Source: Flavobacteriaceae bacterium YJPT1-3
GTDB taxonomy: Bacteria; Bacteroidota; Bacteroidia; Flavobacteriales; Flavobacteriaceae
DNA: 64,000 nucleotides
NCBI GenBank assembly: GCA_029866965.1
Contig: CP123444.1
Coordinates: forward strand, 310,001 to 374,000
Reading direction: 5' to 3'
The translations under genes and the position numbers were made by a program. The notes below the pieces were generated by a model that was not told the DNA's origin, made no database searches, and worked only from the letters and a program-made list of their open reading frames with translations. Shown piece by piece: positions 19,690 to 29,362 of this stretch (position 1 is the stretch's first letter; each line of letters starts with the position of its first letter).

Positions 19690-19719
19690 TCATACTTTGA
19701 ATTTATACAATCCAAGATC

Positions 19720-21825
19720 ATGAGTAATCCCTCCAAAAACTTCAAATACGTCGACTATCTATGGGATCAAAAACACGCCGATAATCTTGGCGACGACCAG
19801 GTGGCGCTTTTCTTGTACCGCTCCAATATACTGGGTGCTGATCTACGGATCACCAACTATGGAGGAGGTAACACCAGTTGCAAGACTATGGAAAAAGATC
19901 CGCTGACTAATGAAGACGTCGAAGTCATGTGGGTCAAAGGTTCTGGCGGTGATATTGGGACCCTGACCCGTCAAGGCATAGCAGGCCTGTACGTCAAACG
20001 ACTTCGCAATTTAAAAAATGTTTATGACGGGCTTGAGGACGAAGACCGGATGGTGGGTTTGTTCAATCATTGTATCTACGACCTCGATAGCAAAGCACCT
20101 TCTATAGACACCCCATTACACGGCCTTTTACCCTTTAAACATATTGATCATTTGCACCCGGACGCTCTTATAGCCGTCGCTGCCGCGGAAGGAAGTCAAC
20201 AGGTTACTCACGAAATTTGGGGCGATACCATGGGCTGGGTCCCCTGGCAACGACCAGGATTCGACTTAGGACTCCAGCTCGAAAAATGCCTGGAAGAAAA
20301 TCCCGGTATTCGAGGAATCGTGCTTGAAAGTCACGGTTTGTTTACCTGGGGCGACACCAGTTATGAGTGCTACATCAACAGTTTAGAGGTCATTGAAAAG
20401 GCTTCTGAGTACATCGAGAAGAAAATCAAGGCCCAGGGCGAGGTATTCGGTGGTCCAAAAATTGAAAGTTTAAGTCCGTCTAATCGCATGAAGAAGGCAG
20501 CCAGTCTGATGCCCATTTTACGGGGAATGGCCTCTTCAGAGAATCGAATGATCGGTCATTTCACAGATAGCGAGACCGTATTGCAATTTATTAACAGTCA
20601 TGATTTAGAGCGACTGGCACCCATGGGCACTTCCTGCCCTGATCATTTTCTACGCACGAAGATTCAGCCTTTGGTCTTAAATCTGGATAAAGATGAAGAC
20701 CTATCAGTTACGGAACAGATTAAAGGTAAATTGAAAGAACAATTCGAAAACTACCGAGCGGAATACAAAGCCTATTACGAAAAGCACAAACACGAGAACA
20801 GTCCGGCTATGCGCGATCCCAATCCGGTAATCATCATTTATCCGGGGGTGGGTATGTTCAGTTTTGCCAAGAATAAGCAAACAGCTCGGGTAGCCAGCGA
20901 ATTCTATATCAATGCCATCAATGTTATGCGTGGAGCCGAGGCTATTTCATCCTATACTTCCCTGCCGCGACAAGAAGCCTTTGATATTGAATATTGGCTT
21001 TTGGAAGAAGCCAAACTGCAACGCCAGCCCAAAGAAAAGCCACTTTCCAGAAAAGTGGCCTTAATCACCGGTGCCGGTGGTGGCATTGGACAAGCTATTG
21101 CTGAAAAATTAGCAGCAGAAGGCGCTAATGTGATGCTGACCGATATCGAAGAGAAGCGCCTGCAGGAAGCGCTCGAGGCATTCGGGCAGGATACAGCCTC
21201 CAGTGCCATTTGTGATGTCACTAAAAGTGCTTCCATTCAAGAGGCACTTCATAAAACCACACTGGAATTTGGAGGTGTAGATATCCTCGTACACAGTGCT
21301 GGATTGGCTATTTCCAAGCCCCTGGAAGAAACTTCAGAACAGGATTGGAATTTGCTTCAAAACGTACTCGTTAAAGCACAATATGAACTTGCGAAACAAG
21401 CCTTAACAATCTTACGAAAACAGAACCTGGGCGGTGATATCGTCAGTATTGCCAGTAAAAACGGCCTGGTGGCTGGGCCTAACAATGTGGGCTACGGTAC
21501 GGCTAAAGCAGCCCAACAGCACATGGTGCGCTTGCTGGCCGCAGAATTGGGTGACGATAAAATACGCGTGAACACCATCAATCCCGATGGGGTCATTGTT
21601 GGCAGTAAGATATGGGAAGGTGACTGGGCTGAAGGGCGAGCCAGGGCACACGGCATTAGCGTGGAGGAGTTGCCAAGTCATTACGCTAAGCGCAACTTAC
21701 TCCAGGAGATCATCTATCCGGAAGATATAGCCAACGGGGTATTTGCGCTGGTTGGTATTCTGGATAAGACCACAGGAAACAGCATCAATGTAGACGGCGG
21801 AATGGCTAACGCCTTTTTACGGTAA
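19720..21825 (+). CDS. rhaEW: Bifunctional rhamnulose-1-phosphate aldolase / L-lactaldehyde dehydrogenase
   Basis: The protein (701 residues) fuses two enzymes. Residues ~1-425 are a class II aldolase/adducin domain with NYGGGNTSCK and the metal-ligand cluster HIDHLHPDA. Residues ~440-701 are a short-chain dehydrogenase with the NAD motif T450-G-A-G-G-G-I-G and the catalytic Y592-x3-K596 pair. This is the RhaEW architecture known from L-rhamnose pathways in Bacillus and Bacteroidota. The aldolase half splits L-rhamnulose-1-phosphate into dihydroxyacetone phosphate and L-lactaldehyde, and the other half oxidises the aldehyde to L-lactate. It is the first gene of the rightward catabolic operon and is 27 bp from rhaI. 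No defects are seen. Confidence 0.94.
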   Translation: MSNPSKNFKYVDYLWDQKHADNLGDDQVALFLYRSNILGADLRITNYGGGNTSCKTMEKDPLTNEDVEVMWVKGSGGDIGTLTRQGIAGLYVKRLRNLKNVYDGLEDEDRMVGLFNHCIYDLDSKAPSIDTPLHGLLPFKHIDHLHPDALIAVAAAEGSQQVTHEIWGDTMGWVPWQRPGFDLGLQLEKCLEENPGIRGIVLESHGLFTWGDTSYECYINSLEVIEKASEYIEKKIKAQGEVFGGPKIESLSPSNRMKKAASLMPILRGMASSENRMIGHFTDSETVLQFINSHDLERLAPMGTSCPDHFLRTKIQPLVLNLDKDEDLSVTEQIKGKLKEQFENYRAEYKAYYEKHKHENSPAMRDPNPVIIIYPGVGMFSFAKNKQTARVASEFYINAINVMRGAEAISSYTSLPRQEAFDIEYWLLEEAKLQRQPKEKPLSRKVALITGAGGGIGQAIAEKLAAEGANVMLTDIEEKRLQEALEAFGQDTASSAICDVTKSASIQEALHKTTLEFGGVDILVHSAGLAISKPLEETSEQDWNLLQNVLVKAQYELAKQALTILRKQNLGGDIVSIASKNGLVAGPNNVGYGTAKAAQQHMVRLLAAELGDDKIRVNTINPDGVIVGSKIWEGDWAEGRARAHGISVEELPSHYAKRNLLQEIIYPEDIANGVFALVGILDKTTGNSINVDGGMANAFLR

Positions 21826-21852
21826 AATCAACTTCTGAAAAAAATCTATGGT

Positions 21853-23133
21853 ATGACCCTAGACCCTAATCAAATCTCAGCACATAACAACCGCTTTACG
21901 AAAGATCAGCAGGTACAATTTGATGCCCTGGCCAATCGTCTCAAATCAATGAATATTGATGTTGCTGAAGTAATTCAACGATTAGCCGAGTTTCAAGTAG
22001 CCATACCCAGTTGGGCATTAGGTGCTGGGGGCACTCGCTTTGGGCGCTTTTCCTTTCCTGGCGAGCCTTCCACCTTGGACCAAAAACTGGAAGACGTCGG
22101 TTTGATCCATCAATTGACCCAGACCGCTGGAGCTATTTCGCTTCATATTCCCTGGGATATCCCGAAGGATTACCAAGCCATCAAAGAAAAGGCTGCTTCC
22201 CTGAATATCACCTTTGATGCGGTCAACTCCAATACATTTCAAGATCAGAAGGACCAAAAATATTCCTATAAGTTTGGCTCTTTGAGCAATACGGATAAGG
22301 CCGTCAGAGATCAAGCGATCGCCCATAACCAGGAAGTGGTACAAATCGGTGAACAGCTGGGTTCGAAAAGTTTAACCGTCTGGCTGGCTGATGGCGCCTC
22401 CTTTCCCGGTCAAACCAACTTTCAGAAAGCTTTAGATCATACCCAGAATAGCTTGCAACAGATCTATGCAGATATGCCTAAAGACTGGAAGTTATTTGTA
22501 GAATACAAACCTTATGAACCCAATTTTTACAGCACGGTCATTCAGGATTGGGGTACTTCGTTAATGTTGGCTGAGGGCTGTGGCGATCGTGCCTATACCC
22601 TGGTCGATTTGGGTCATCATTTGCCCAATACCAACATCGAACAAATTGTGGCCACCCTCATGTTAAAAGGCAAATTGGGTGGTTTCCATTTCAATGACAG
22701 TAAGTACGGAGATGACGACCTGACCGTTGGAAGTATAAAACCCTATGCCCTATTCCTCATTTTCAAAGAACTGGTCTATGGTATGGCCAACAATCCAAAC
22801 AATCCCGAACTGGCCTGGATGATTGATGCCAGTCACAATCTGAAAGATCCTCTAGAAGATTTAATTCAGTCGCTAGAGGCTATACAGGAAGCTTTCGCGA
22901 AAGCATTACTGATTGACCAAAACGCTCTGGAAGATGCCCAGAAGAGCCACGATGTTACCCGCTGTCAGGAAATTTTACAAGAAGCCTATCGCACCGATGT
23001 ACGGCCTTTGATTCAGCAAGCCCGACTTAAGACTGGAGGGGCCATTCACCCCATCACGGCCTACCGGGAGTTCCAAGTGCGTAAGGAGTTGGTCGCGAAG
23101 CGGGGCTCGAACACTAAGGCCTCGGGTCTTTAA
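21853..23133 (+). CDS. rhaI: L-rhamnose isomerase, RhaI type
   Basis: A 426-residue TIM-barrel sugar isomerase of the RhaI group found in Pseudomonas and Bacteroidota. Visible markers are WALGAGGTRFGRF near the N-terminus, the barrel strands LTVWLADGASFPGQ, WKLFVEYKPYEPNFY and VDLGHHLPNTNIEQ, and the metal site GGFHFNDSKYGDDDLTVG. It converts L-rhamnose to L-rhamnulose in the cytoplasm. It sits between rhaEW and the kinase, ten bases before the latter, in pathway order. A palindrome copy encodes EAFAKA near the C-terminus. Confidence 0.93.
   Translation: MTLDPNQISAHNNRFTKDQQVQFDALANRLKSMNIDVAEVIQRLAEFQVAIPSWALGAGGTRFGRFSFPGEPSTLDQKLEDVGLIHQLTQTAGAISLHIPWDIPKDYQAIKEKAASLNITFDAVNSNTFQDQKDQKYSYKFGSLSNTDKAVRDQAIAHNQEVVQIGEQLGSKSLTVWLADGASFPGQTNFQKALDHTQNSLQQIYADMPKDWKLFVEYKPYEPNFYSTVIQDWGTSLMLAEGCGDRAYTLVDLGHHLPNTNIEQIVATLMLKGKLGGFHFNDSKYGDDDLTVGSIKPYALFLIFKELVYGMANNPNNPELAWMIDASHNLKDPLEDLIQSLEAIQEAFAKALLIDQNALEDAQKSHDVTRCQEILQEAYRTDVRPLIQQARLKTGGAIHPITAYREFQVRKELVAKRGSNTKASGL
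22891..22904. repeat. Iterated palindrome copy 5, 14-bp form (inside rhaI)
   Basis: GCTTTCGCGAAAGC, read as AFAKA near the C-terminus of RhaI. Confidence 0.95.
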
Positions 23134-23142
23134 TTTCTTTAA

Positions 23143-24516
23143 ATGAAGCAATCGGTCACCGCCATATTCGACATCGGAAAAACGAATAAAAAATTTTTTT
23201 TATTCGATGAAAACTATCAAGAAGTCTATCGCGAATACAGCAAATTTGATGAAATTGAAGATGAAGACGGTTATCCTACAGAGAATCTGGTAGCCCTTCA
23301 ACAATGGTTAAAAACACTTTTCGACCGCATTCTTCACGCAGAAGATTTCCACATTGAGGCTATTAATTTTTCGTCCTACGGGGCCAGTCTGGTGCATCTC
23401 GATGAGAACGGAGAAGTGCTTACCCCTTTGTACAATTATACCAAGCCAATCCCTAAAGAGATCACCCAACAGTTTTTTGACGATTACGGCCCTGTAGACG
23501 CTTTCTGCAGTGCTACCGGTTCTATGAATGACGGGATGCTCAATTCAGGCATGCAACTCTATTGGTTAAAGCATACCCAGCCTTCGGTATTTGAAAGAAT
23601 CAAATTTTCCTTGCATTTGCCTCAGTACCTCAGTTATATCTTTACGGGTATTCCCCTCAGTGAATACACCAGTATAGGTTGTCATACCGCACTTTGGGAT
23701 TACCAGGCGAAAGATTATCACTCCTGGGTGTATGAGGAAGGGATACATCACAAATTGCCTCCCATCGTTTCGACCGAAACGAGCATCAATATGAATTACC
23801 TTGGAAAGCGGATGAAGATTGGGGTAGGTATACACGATAGTTCCTCCGCCTTAATCCCTTACTTGCGAAGTATCAAAAAGCCTTTTGTTCTGGTCTCCAC
23901 GGGTACCTGGAGCATCAGTTTGAATCCGTTTGAGTCAGAGCCCTTAACTTCTGCTGACTTACAAAACAACTGCATTAACTATTTACGAATCAATGGAAAA
24001 GCAGTGAAGGCTTCCCGCTTATTTTTGGGCAAAGAACACGAGTTTCAGGTGCAGCAATTGAACGCTCAATTCAAGGTACAGCCGGGTACCCATAAAAAAC
24101 TCAGTTTTGATTTGGAAATGTACCAGCGCTTACGAGCTGCTGATCAGTCTGTATTCCACTGGAAGCATTTACCGAATAAATCTTCTAAAGCGCTAAAAGA
24201 AGCTGAATTTGGCTCTTTTGAGGAAGCCTACCATCAATTGGTGATGGAGCTCACCCAGCTTCAAGTGGCTTCCATCAAAGCGGCTCAAGGAACTACCCCG
24301 ATAAAACGCATCTATGTAGATGGAGGGTTCAGCAACAATGAAATTTATATCAGTCTCCTCTCCCATCATCTTCGGGAGATGAAGCTGCGCACAACCAATG
24401 CCTCATTAGGGTCGGCTCTTGGTGCCGCACTCTGTATAAAAGACGATACGCTTAACTCGAAATTCTTAAAGGAAAACTACGCTTTGAGGAAACACAAACC
24501 CTTTATTCTGGCTTGA
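23143..24516 (+). CDS. rhaB: Rhamnulokinase (FGGY family)
   Basis: The 457-residue protein has the FGGY/actin-like ATPase fold. The phosphate-1 loop is FDIGKTNKKFFLF, the adenosine region includes VSTGTWSISLNPF, and the C-terminal half has IKRIYVDGGFSNNEIYISLL and LGSALGAAL. It would phosphorylate L-rhamnulose to L-rhamnulose-1-phosphate. Family membership alone would also allow fuculose or xylulose as substrate; its place between rhaI and lldD supports rhamnulose. It starts nine bases after rhaI and is followed within two bases by lldD. Confidence 0.9.
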   Translation: MKQSVTAIFDIGKTNKKFFLFDENYQEVYREYSKFDEIEDEDGYPTENLVALQQWLKTLFDRILHAEDFHIEAINFSSYGASLVHLDENGEVLTPLYNYTKPIPKEITQQFFDDYGPVDAFCSATGSMNDGMLNSGMQLYWLKHTQPSVFERIKFSLHLPQYLSYIFTGIPLSEYTSIGCHTALWDYQAKDYHSWVYEEGIHHKLPPIVSTETSINMNYLGKRMKIGVGIHDSSSALIPYLRSIKKPFVLVSTGTWSISLNPFESEPLTSADLQNNCINYLRINGKAVKASRLFLGKEHEFQVQQLNAQFKVQPGTHKKLSFDLEMYQRLRAADQSVFHWKHLPNKSSKALKEAEFGSFEEAYHQLVMELTQLQVASIKAAQGTTPIKRIYVDGGFSNNEIYISLLSHHLREMKLRTTNASLGSALGAALCIKDDTLNSKFLKENYALRKHKPFILA

Positions 24517-24517
24517 T

Positions 24518-25675
24518 ATGACAGCATTCCATCCCCAATATCCTTCTGTTGATGATTTGCGGACCAGGGCCAAAAGTCGGATCCCCGGTTTTGCCTTCGA
24601 ATATCTGGATGGGGGCTGTAACGAGGATGTCAGTATTAGCCACAATACCAAGGCGATTCGGGAAGTCAAACTAGAACCTCGCTATTTGCGGAATACAAGT
24701 GAGGGTTCGACAAAAACTACATTATTCGGTAAAACCTATGACGCGCCATTCGGCATTGCTCCTGTTGGACTTCAAGGTCTGATGTGGCCCAATGCTCCTG
24801 AAATTTTGGCGAAAGCCGCTCACAAACACAACATTCCGTTCATTTTGAGTACGGTCACCACCATGGATATTGAACGCGCCAGTGAACTGACCGAAGGGAA
24901 TGCCTGGTTTCAACTTTACAATCCGGTAGAAGATAATTTGCGCGATGATATTCTAAAAAGGGCTGAAGCAGCGGGTTGCCCTGTGTTGGTCTTGCTGTGC
25001 GACGTTCCCACCTTTGGCTATAGGCCCCGGGACATTCGCAATGGTTTGGCGTTGCCACCTAAAATGTCCATAAAGAATATACTGCAAATCATGGGCAAAC
25101 CGAGCTGGGCCGTCCAAACCCTCAAACGCGGTCAACCGACCTTTGAAACCTTAAAACCGTATACTCCGGAGGGCTTAAACCTGAAACAGTTAGGGGCATT
25201 TATGGATAAGACCTTCTCAGGAAGATTAAATGCAGAAAAAATAAAACCCATTCGTGATCAATGGAAAGGGAAACTGGTTCTCAAGGGGGTCGCTTCTGAA
25301 CGAGACCTAAAAGATGCCATTGCCTTAGGATTTGACGGCGTCATCCTTTCCAACCATGGTGGCAGACAACTGGATGCCGCACAAGCAACCATCCATTCTT
25401 TGCAAGAGTTAGCTCCTCAGTATGCAGATCGTATCGAAATCATGATGGATAGTGGTCTGCGTTCCGGCCCTGACGTGGCCCGAGCCATGGCCTGTGGCGC
25501 CCGATTCACGTTTATGGGAAGATCGTTCATGTATGGTGTAGGCGCTCTGGGGGAACGCGGAGGAGAACACACCATCGAAATGCTCAAGACACAGTTCAAA
25601 CAAGTCATGGATCAGCTCTGCTGTACCCGTGTTCAAGATCTGCCCAAGCACCTCATCACTAATTCTGATCAATAA
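24518..25675 (+). CDS. lldD: FMN-dependent alpha-hydroxy-acid dehydrogenase, L-lactate type
   Basis: The 385-residue protein is a TIM-barrel flavoprotein of the L-lactate dehydrogenase/glycolate oxidase family. Visible features are the N-terminal AKSRIPGFAFEYLDGG, the FMN-side APVGLQGLMWP, the catalytic His280 in LSNHGGRQLD, and the phosphate-binding DSGLRSGPDVARAMACGA with FMGRSFMYG. It would oxidise the L-lactate made by RhaEW to pyruvate, completing rhamnose breakdown to central intermediates. Its stop and the next start share bases, so it is coupled to the permease. Other 2-hydroxy acids are possible substrates. Confidence 0.9.
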   Translation: MTAFHPQYPSVDDLRTRAKSRIPGFAFEYLDGGCNEDVSISHNTKAIREVKLEPRYLRNTSEGSTKTTLFGKTYDAPFGIAPVGLQGLMWPNAPEILAKAAHKHNIPFILSTVTTMDIERASELTEGNAWFQLYNPVEDNLRDDILKRAEAAGCPVLVLLCDVPTFGYRPRDIRNGLALPPKMSIKNILQIMGKPSWAVQTLKRGQPTFETLKPYTPEGLNLKQLGAFMDKTFSGRLNAEKIKPIRDQWKGKLVLKGVASERDLKDAIALGFDGVILSNHGGRQLDAAQATIHSLQELAPQYADRIEIMMDSGLRSGPDVARAMACGARFTFMGRSFMYGVGALGERGGEHTIEMLKTQFKQVMDQLCCTRVQDLPKHLITNSDQ

Positions 25676-27090
25676 TGAGTCTACATCAGCAGGAAAAAGA
25701 AATTATAGAATCATCAGTATCGGGCGAGTTTGAACGCCAACCCGTACCTGCATCCAAGTGGAAAAGCTGGACAAGTTTTTTAGGTATGTACGCTGGAGAA
25801 CATGCGGCAGGAACTGAATTCATGATTGGCCCCCTGTTTTTGACAGCAGGTGTGAGTGCCTTTGATTTGATCATTGGACTTTTGGTGGGGAATCTGCTGG
25901 CCGTGCTGAGTTGGCGCTTTCTCACTGCTGAAATAGCCGTAAAACATCGTTTGACCCTATATTACCAGCTGGAAAAAATCTGTGGAAAGAAACTAGTCGT
26001 AGGATATAATTTAGCCAATGGCATTTTATTTTGTTTTCTGGCAGGGGCCATGATCACCGTGAGCGCCACCGCTGTAGGCGTGCCCTTGCAAATGGAAATG
26101 CCCAAGCTAACGGATACCCTACCCAACAGTTTGTCTTGGGTCGTTGTGGTCGTAGCTATAGGTGTGGTCATCTCCTTGATTGCTGCGAAAGGCTACGATA
26201 CCGTCTCTAAAGCCGCTAACTGGATGTCTCCTTTTATTGTATTGGCGTTTGTTGCATGCGGAATCGTGGCATTACAGCAATTGGAGGTCAGCAGTTTCTC
26301 TGAATTTTGGGCGATCTGGGGAGATGGAGGCGAACCGTTCCCCGGTCAAACCAAATACACCTTGTGGCATGTGATTTTCTGGTCTTGGTTTGCCAATGCT
26401 GCCATGCACATAGGCATGTCTGACTTATCCGTCTTTCGCTATGCCAAAAGTGCTTCCGCCGGATGGACCACCGCTGCCGGAATGTACGTGGGTCATTTTA
26501 TGGCCTGGATCGCCGCAGCCCTGTTATATGCCGTCTATCTGAAATCACCGGAGGCTCAGGCATTCCTCAGCCAGGGGGAAGCTCCCCCGGTAGCACCTGG
26601 ACCTTTGGCCTACAATGCTATTGGTATTTTTGGGATCATCGCCGTGATCATTGCGGGCTGGACCACTGCAAATCCAACCATTTACAGAGCCGGACTCGCC
26701 TTCCAGGCGATCATACCGAAATGGTCCACCTTTTGGGTGACCCTACTTGCCGGCGCCGTGGCTACCCTTGCCGGGATTTTTCCCGCCTTTGCCATGAAGC
26801 TTTTGGGCTTTGTAGCCTTGTATGGATTCATCCTTGCTCCATTTGGTGCCATCTTGGTTTTTGATCATTTTGTTAGAAATAACAATACCAATGCGGCCCC
26901 CGCGACTTCCAAACGATTCAACAGCGACGTTTTAATTGCCTGGGTGGTTTCATTTGCTCTGTTTTACTGGATCAGTATTCAATTTGATATCTTCCTGTCC
27001 TTCGTCACCTTTCCTGCGTGGTTCTTATGCGGTTTTATATTCACCCTGTTGAGTAGGAAAAGCTCCTCAAAATCAGCAAAATCTTTATGA
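25675..27090 (+). CDS. NCS1-type (purine-cytosine permease family) transporter
   Basis: The 471-residue integral membrane protein has about twelve hydrophobic segments. The N-terminal SFLGMYAGEHAAGTEFMIGP and the following VGNLLAVLSWRFLTAEIA are in the style of the nucleobase:cation symporter-1 family, as are AAGMYVGHFMAWIAAALLYA and WTTANPTIYRAGLAFQ. Known members carry nucleobases, hydantoins or vitamins. Here the gene is locked between lldD and galK by start/stop overlaps, so its cargo is more likely a product or substrate of this locus, such as galactose, rhamnose or another sugar. That is inference from context only. Confidence 0.75.
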   Translation: MSLHQQEKEIIESSVSGEFERQPVPASKWKSWTSFLGMYAGEHAAGTEFMIGPLFLTAGVSAFDLIIGLLVGNLLAVLSWRFLTAEIAVKHRLTLYYQLEKICGKKLVVGYNLANGILFCFLAGAMITVSATAVGVPLQMEMPKLTDTLPNSLSWVVVVVAIGVVISLIAAKGYDTVSKAANWMSPFIVLAFVACGIVALQQLEVSSFSEFWAIWGDGGEPFPGQTKYTLWHVIFWSWFANAAMHIGMSDLSVFRYAKSASAGWTTAAGMYVGHFMAWIAAALLYAVYLKSPEAQAFLSQGEAPPVAPGPLAYNAIGIFGIIAVIIAGWTTANPTIYRAGLAFQAIIPKWSTFWVTLLAGAVATLAGIFPAFAMKLLGFVALYGFILAPFGAILVFDHFVRNNNTNAAPATSKRFNSDVLIAWVVSFALFYWISIQFDIFLSFVTFPAWFLCGFIFTLLSRKSSSKSAKSL

Positions 27091-28223
27091 GTACTCCAGC
27101 AGTTGCCAATCCTGCAACCCTACGTATCAGTTCGCCGGGACGCATTAATCTTATTGGCGAGCATATCGATTATAATGGCGGACACGTTTTACCGGCCGCC
27201 ATTGATAAACGAATCACTTTAGATTTCAAAGAGCTTAAAGGAGATACCCTCTATATCCATTCTCTTGATCACGACCAGAGTATGCAAACTCCACTAGGCA
27301 CTTATCGGGTGAGTCAAATAGAATGGGAAAATTACATTCTAGGGGTCCTGTATTTTATAGACCGTCTGCGACCCAAGGTAATAGGTGCTTTTGAGTGTCG
27401 TATTAGCAGTCAACTTCCTTCAGGCTCTGGCCTGAGTTCGTCCGCAGCACTTACCTGTGGCCTGGCCAAAGGCTTGAATGAACTATTTGAACTGGAATTG
27501 ACCGATCTACAAATCATGGAGGTTGCCCAAAAAGCTGAGCATGAATTTGTGGGTACCCAATGCGGAATCATGGATCAATTTTCAGTCGTTAAAGGCCAAA
27601 AAAATACGCTCATTCTGTTAAACTGCCAGGATCGAAATTTCAGCTATATTCCTGCTCATTTTGAACCCTACAAAGTGGTATTACTCAATACCAATGTTGC
27701 GCATCATCTGGCGAGCAGTGAGTATAATGTGAGGCGGGAGCAATGCGAGCAGGCCTTAGCCATTATCAATAAAAGCAATAAGAACTTTACGTATCTATGC
27801 GATGTACCGCTTGCAGCACTTGAACAAGTGCGGCTTGAACTGTCTGACGAACTCTTGGAGAAAGCACAGTATATAATCGAAGAAAATCAACGTTGTCTGC
27901 AAGCCTCCAAAGCGCTAAAGGATCAGGATCTGATTACCTTTGGAGCCTTGATGTATCAATCTCACTACGGTCTGCGTGACCAATATCAGGTAAGTTGTGC
28001 GGAATTGGATTTTCTGGTGGCTGTCTCAGAAAAATTAGACACCGTCGTCGGCAGTCGCATGATGGGAGGTGGTTTTGGTGGATGTACGATCAATTTAGTG
28101 CATGAGGACGCGGTAGATGCCTTTATTGAGCAGGCGACTCGGGCGTATAAAGACACTTTTAATACCGTGCTCACTCCTCTAGTCATTAACATAAGTGATG
28201 GCGTAAAACAAATTCAGTCATGA
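27087..28223 (+). CDS. galK: Galactokinase
   Basis: The 378-residue protein is a GHMP kinase. Galactokinase signature 1 is present as SPGRINLIGEHIDYNGGHVLP, and the ATP-binding loop as LPSGSGLSSSAALTCG. The C-terminal GSRMMGGGFGGCTINLV is motif 3. It phosphorylates D-galactose to galactose-1-phosphate in the cytoplasm. Its start overlaps the permease stop by four bases and its stop overlaps galT, so it is in the middle of the catabolic operon. It indicates that galactose is a second product of this glycan. There is no galE or galM in the window. Confidence 0.95.
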   Translation: MSTPAVANPATLRISSPGRINLIGEHIDYNGGHVLPAAIDKRITLDFKELKGDTLYIHSLDHDQSMQTPLGTYRVSQIEWENYILGVLYFIDRLRPKVIGAFECRISSQLPSGSGLSSSAALTCGLAKGLNELFELELTDLQIMEVAQKAEHEFVGTQCGIMDQFSVVKGQKNTLILLNCQDRNFSYIPAHFEPYKVVLLNTNVAHHLASSEYNVRREQCEQALAIINKSNKNFTYLCDVPLAALEQVRLELSDELLEKAQYIIEENQRCLQASKALKDQDLITFGALMYQSHYGLRDQYQVSCAELDFLVAVSEKLDTVVGSRMMGGGFGGCTINLVHEDAVDAFIEQATRAYKDTFNTVLTPLVINISDGVKQIQS

Positions 28224-29260
28224 TTGCATTACAAGAAAAAGTACATAAACGCTATAATATTCTTACGGGTGAGTGGGTGCTGGTTTCACCCCACCGCACC
28301 AAGAGGCCCTGGCAAGGTAAACGAGATCAGACAACGCCGGTCAAGACAGAAAGTTACAACGCTTCCTGCTATTTATGCCCTGGAAATACGCGAGCTAGTG
28401 GTGATAAAAATCCCAACTACACAAGCACGTTCAGCTTCATCAACGATTTTAGTGCGTTAACCATGGAGCATCCTCCGGAAATAAATCAGGACCAGTTCTT
28501 TAAAGCCCAAACAGAACAGGGTATCTGTAAGGTAATCTGTTTTTCACCGGACCATTCCTTAACCCTTCCCTTGATGGACACTGCTGATATCGTCAAGGTG
28601 GTACAGCTGTGGAAAGAAGAATATCTTGCTTTAGGCAGCCGACCCGAAATTAATCACGTACAAGTATTCGAAAATAAGGGGGCCATTATGGGATGCAGCA
28701 ATCCGCATCCGCACGGTCAGATTTGGTCGCAATCAACCATTCCCGGCGAGGTGCTCAACAAGCAAAAACATCAATTGGACTATTGGGAGAAGCACAAAAA
28801 GAGCCTGCTGGGCAGTTATCTTGTTCAGGAATGCGAAGCCGATCAACGAATCCTTTATCAGAACGATTACTTTGTCGTTTTGATTCCCTTTTGGGCGGTG
28901 TGGCCCTACGAAGCCATGATCGTACCACTAAAACACTACCAGCATATCGGTCAGTTGAATGAAGAAGAAGAGTACGCTTTCGCGAAAGCGATCAAAGTGC
29001 TGACCACCAAATACGACAATCTTTTTGAGACCTCATTTCCTTATTCTTCTGGAATCCATCAGCAGCCTACCGATGGCCGGGACCATCCTGAATGGCATTT
29101 TCATATGTCTTTCTATCCCCCCCTACTTCGATCGGCAGAAGTTAAGAAGTTTATGGTAGGGTACGAGATGTTCGCCGATCCTCAGCGCGATATCACTGCC
29201 GAACAGGCTGCTGAACATCTCAAAAGCGTACCCAAATTACATTACACCAAAAAAGTCTAG
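28220..29260 (+). CDS. galT: Galactose-1-phosphate uridylyltransferase
   Basis: The 346-residue HIT-superfamily enzyme carries the active-site GCSNPHPHGQIW, where the His-Pro-His forms the uridylyl-His intermediate. The N-terminal RYNILTGEWVLVSPHRTKRPWQG, the zinc-site region CYLCPGN, and the C-terminal SSGIHQQP and WHFHMSFYPPLLRS are all standard GalT motifs. It exchanges UMP between UDP-glucose and galactose-1-phosphate. It is coupled to galK through a four-base overlap. A 16-bp palindrome encodes YAFAKA. Confidence 0.95.
   Translation: MIALQEKVHKRYNILTGEWVLVSPHRTKRPWQGKRDQTTPVKTESYNASCYLCPGNTRASGDKNPNYTSTFSFINDFSALTMEHPPEINQDQFFKAQTEQGICKVICFSPDHSLTLPLMDTADIVKVVQLWKEEYLALGSRPEINHVQVFENKGAIMGCSNPHPHGQIWSQSTIPGEVLNKQKHQLDYWEKHKKSLLGSYLVQECEADQRILYQNDYFVVLIPFWAVWPYEAMIVPLKHYQHIGQLNEEEEYAFAKAIKVLTTKYDNLFETSFPYSSGIHQQPTDGRDHPEWHFHMSFYPPLLRSAEVKKFMVGYEMFADPQRDITAEQAAEHLKSVPKLHYTKKV
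28975..28990. repeat. Iterated palindrome copy 6, 16-bp form (inside galT)
   Basis: Perfect CGCTTTCGCGAAAGCG, read as YAFAKA. Confidence 0.95.
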
Positions 29261-29362
29261 AATCGCCAAAACCTATGCATTAGTCATCCGTTTTGTATTT
29301 GAGCGTGCTTGCTTTGCATGTCCTACTTTTATCCTTAGACTTACTAATCGCATCTTGAACCC

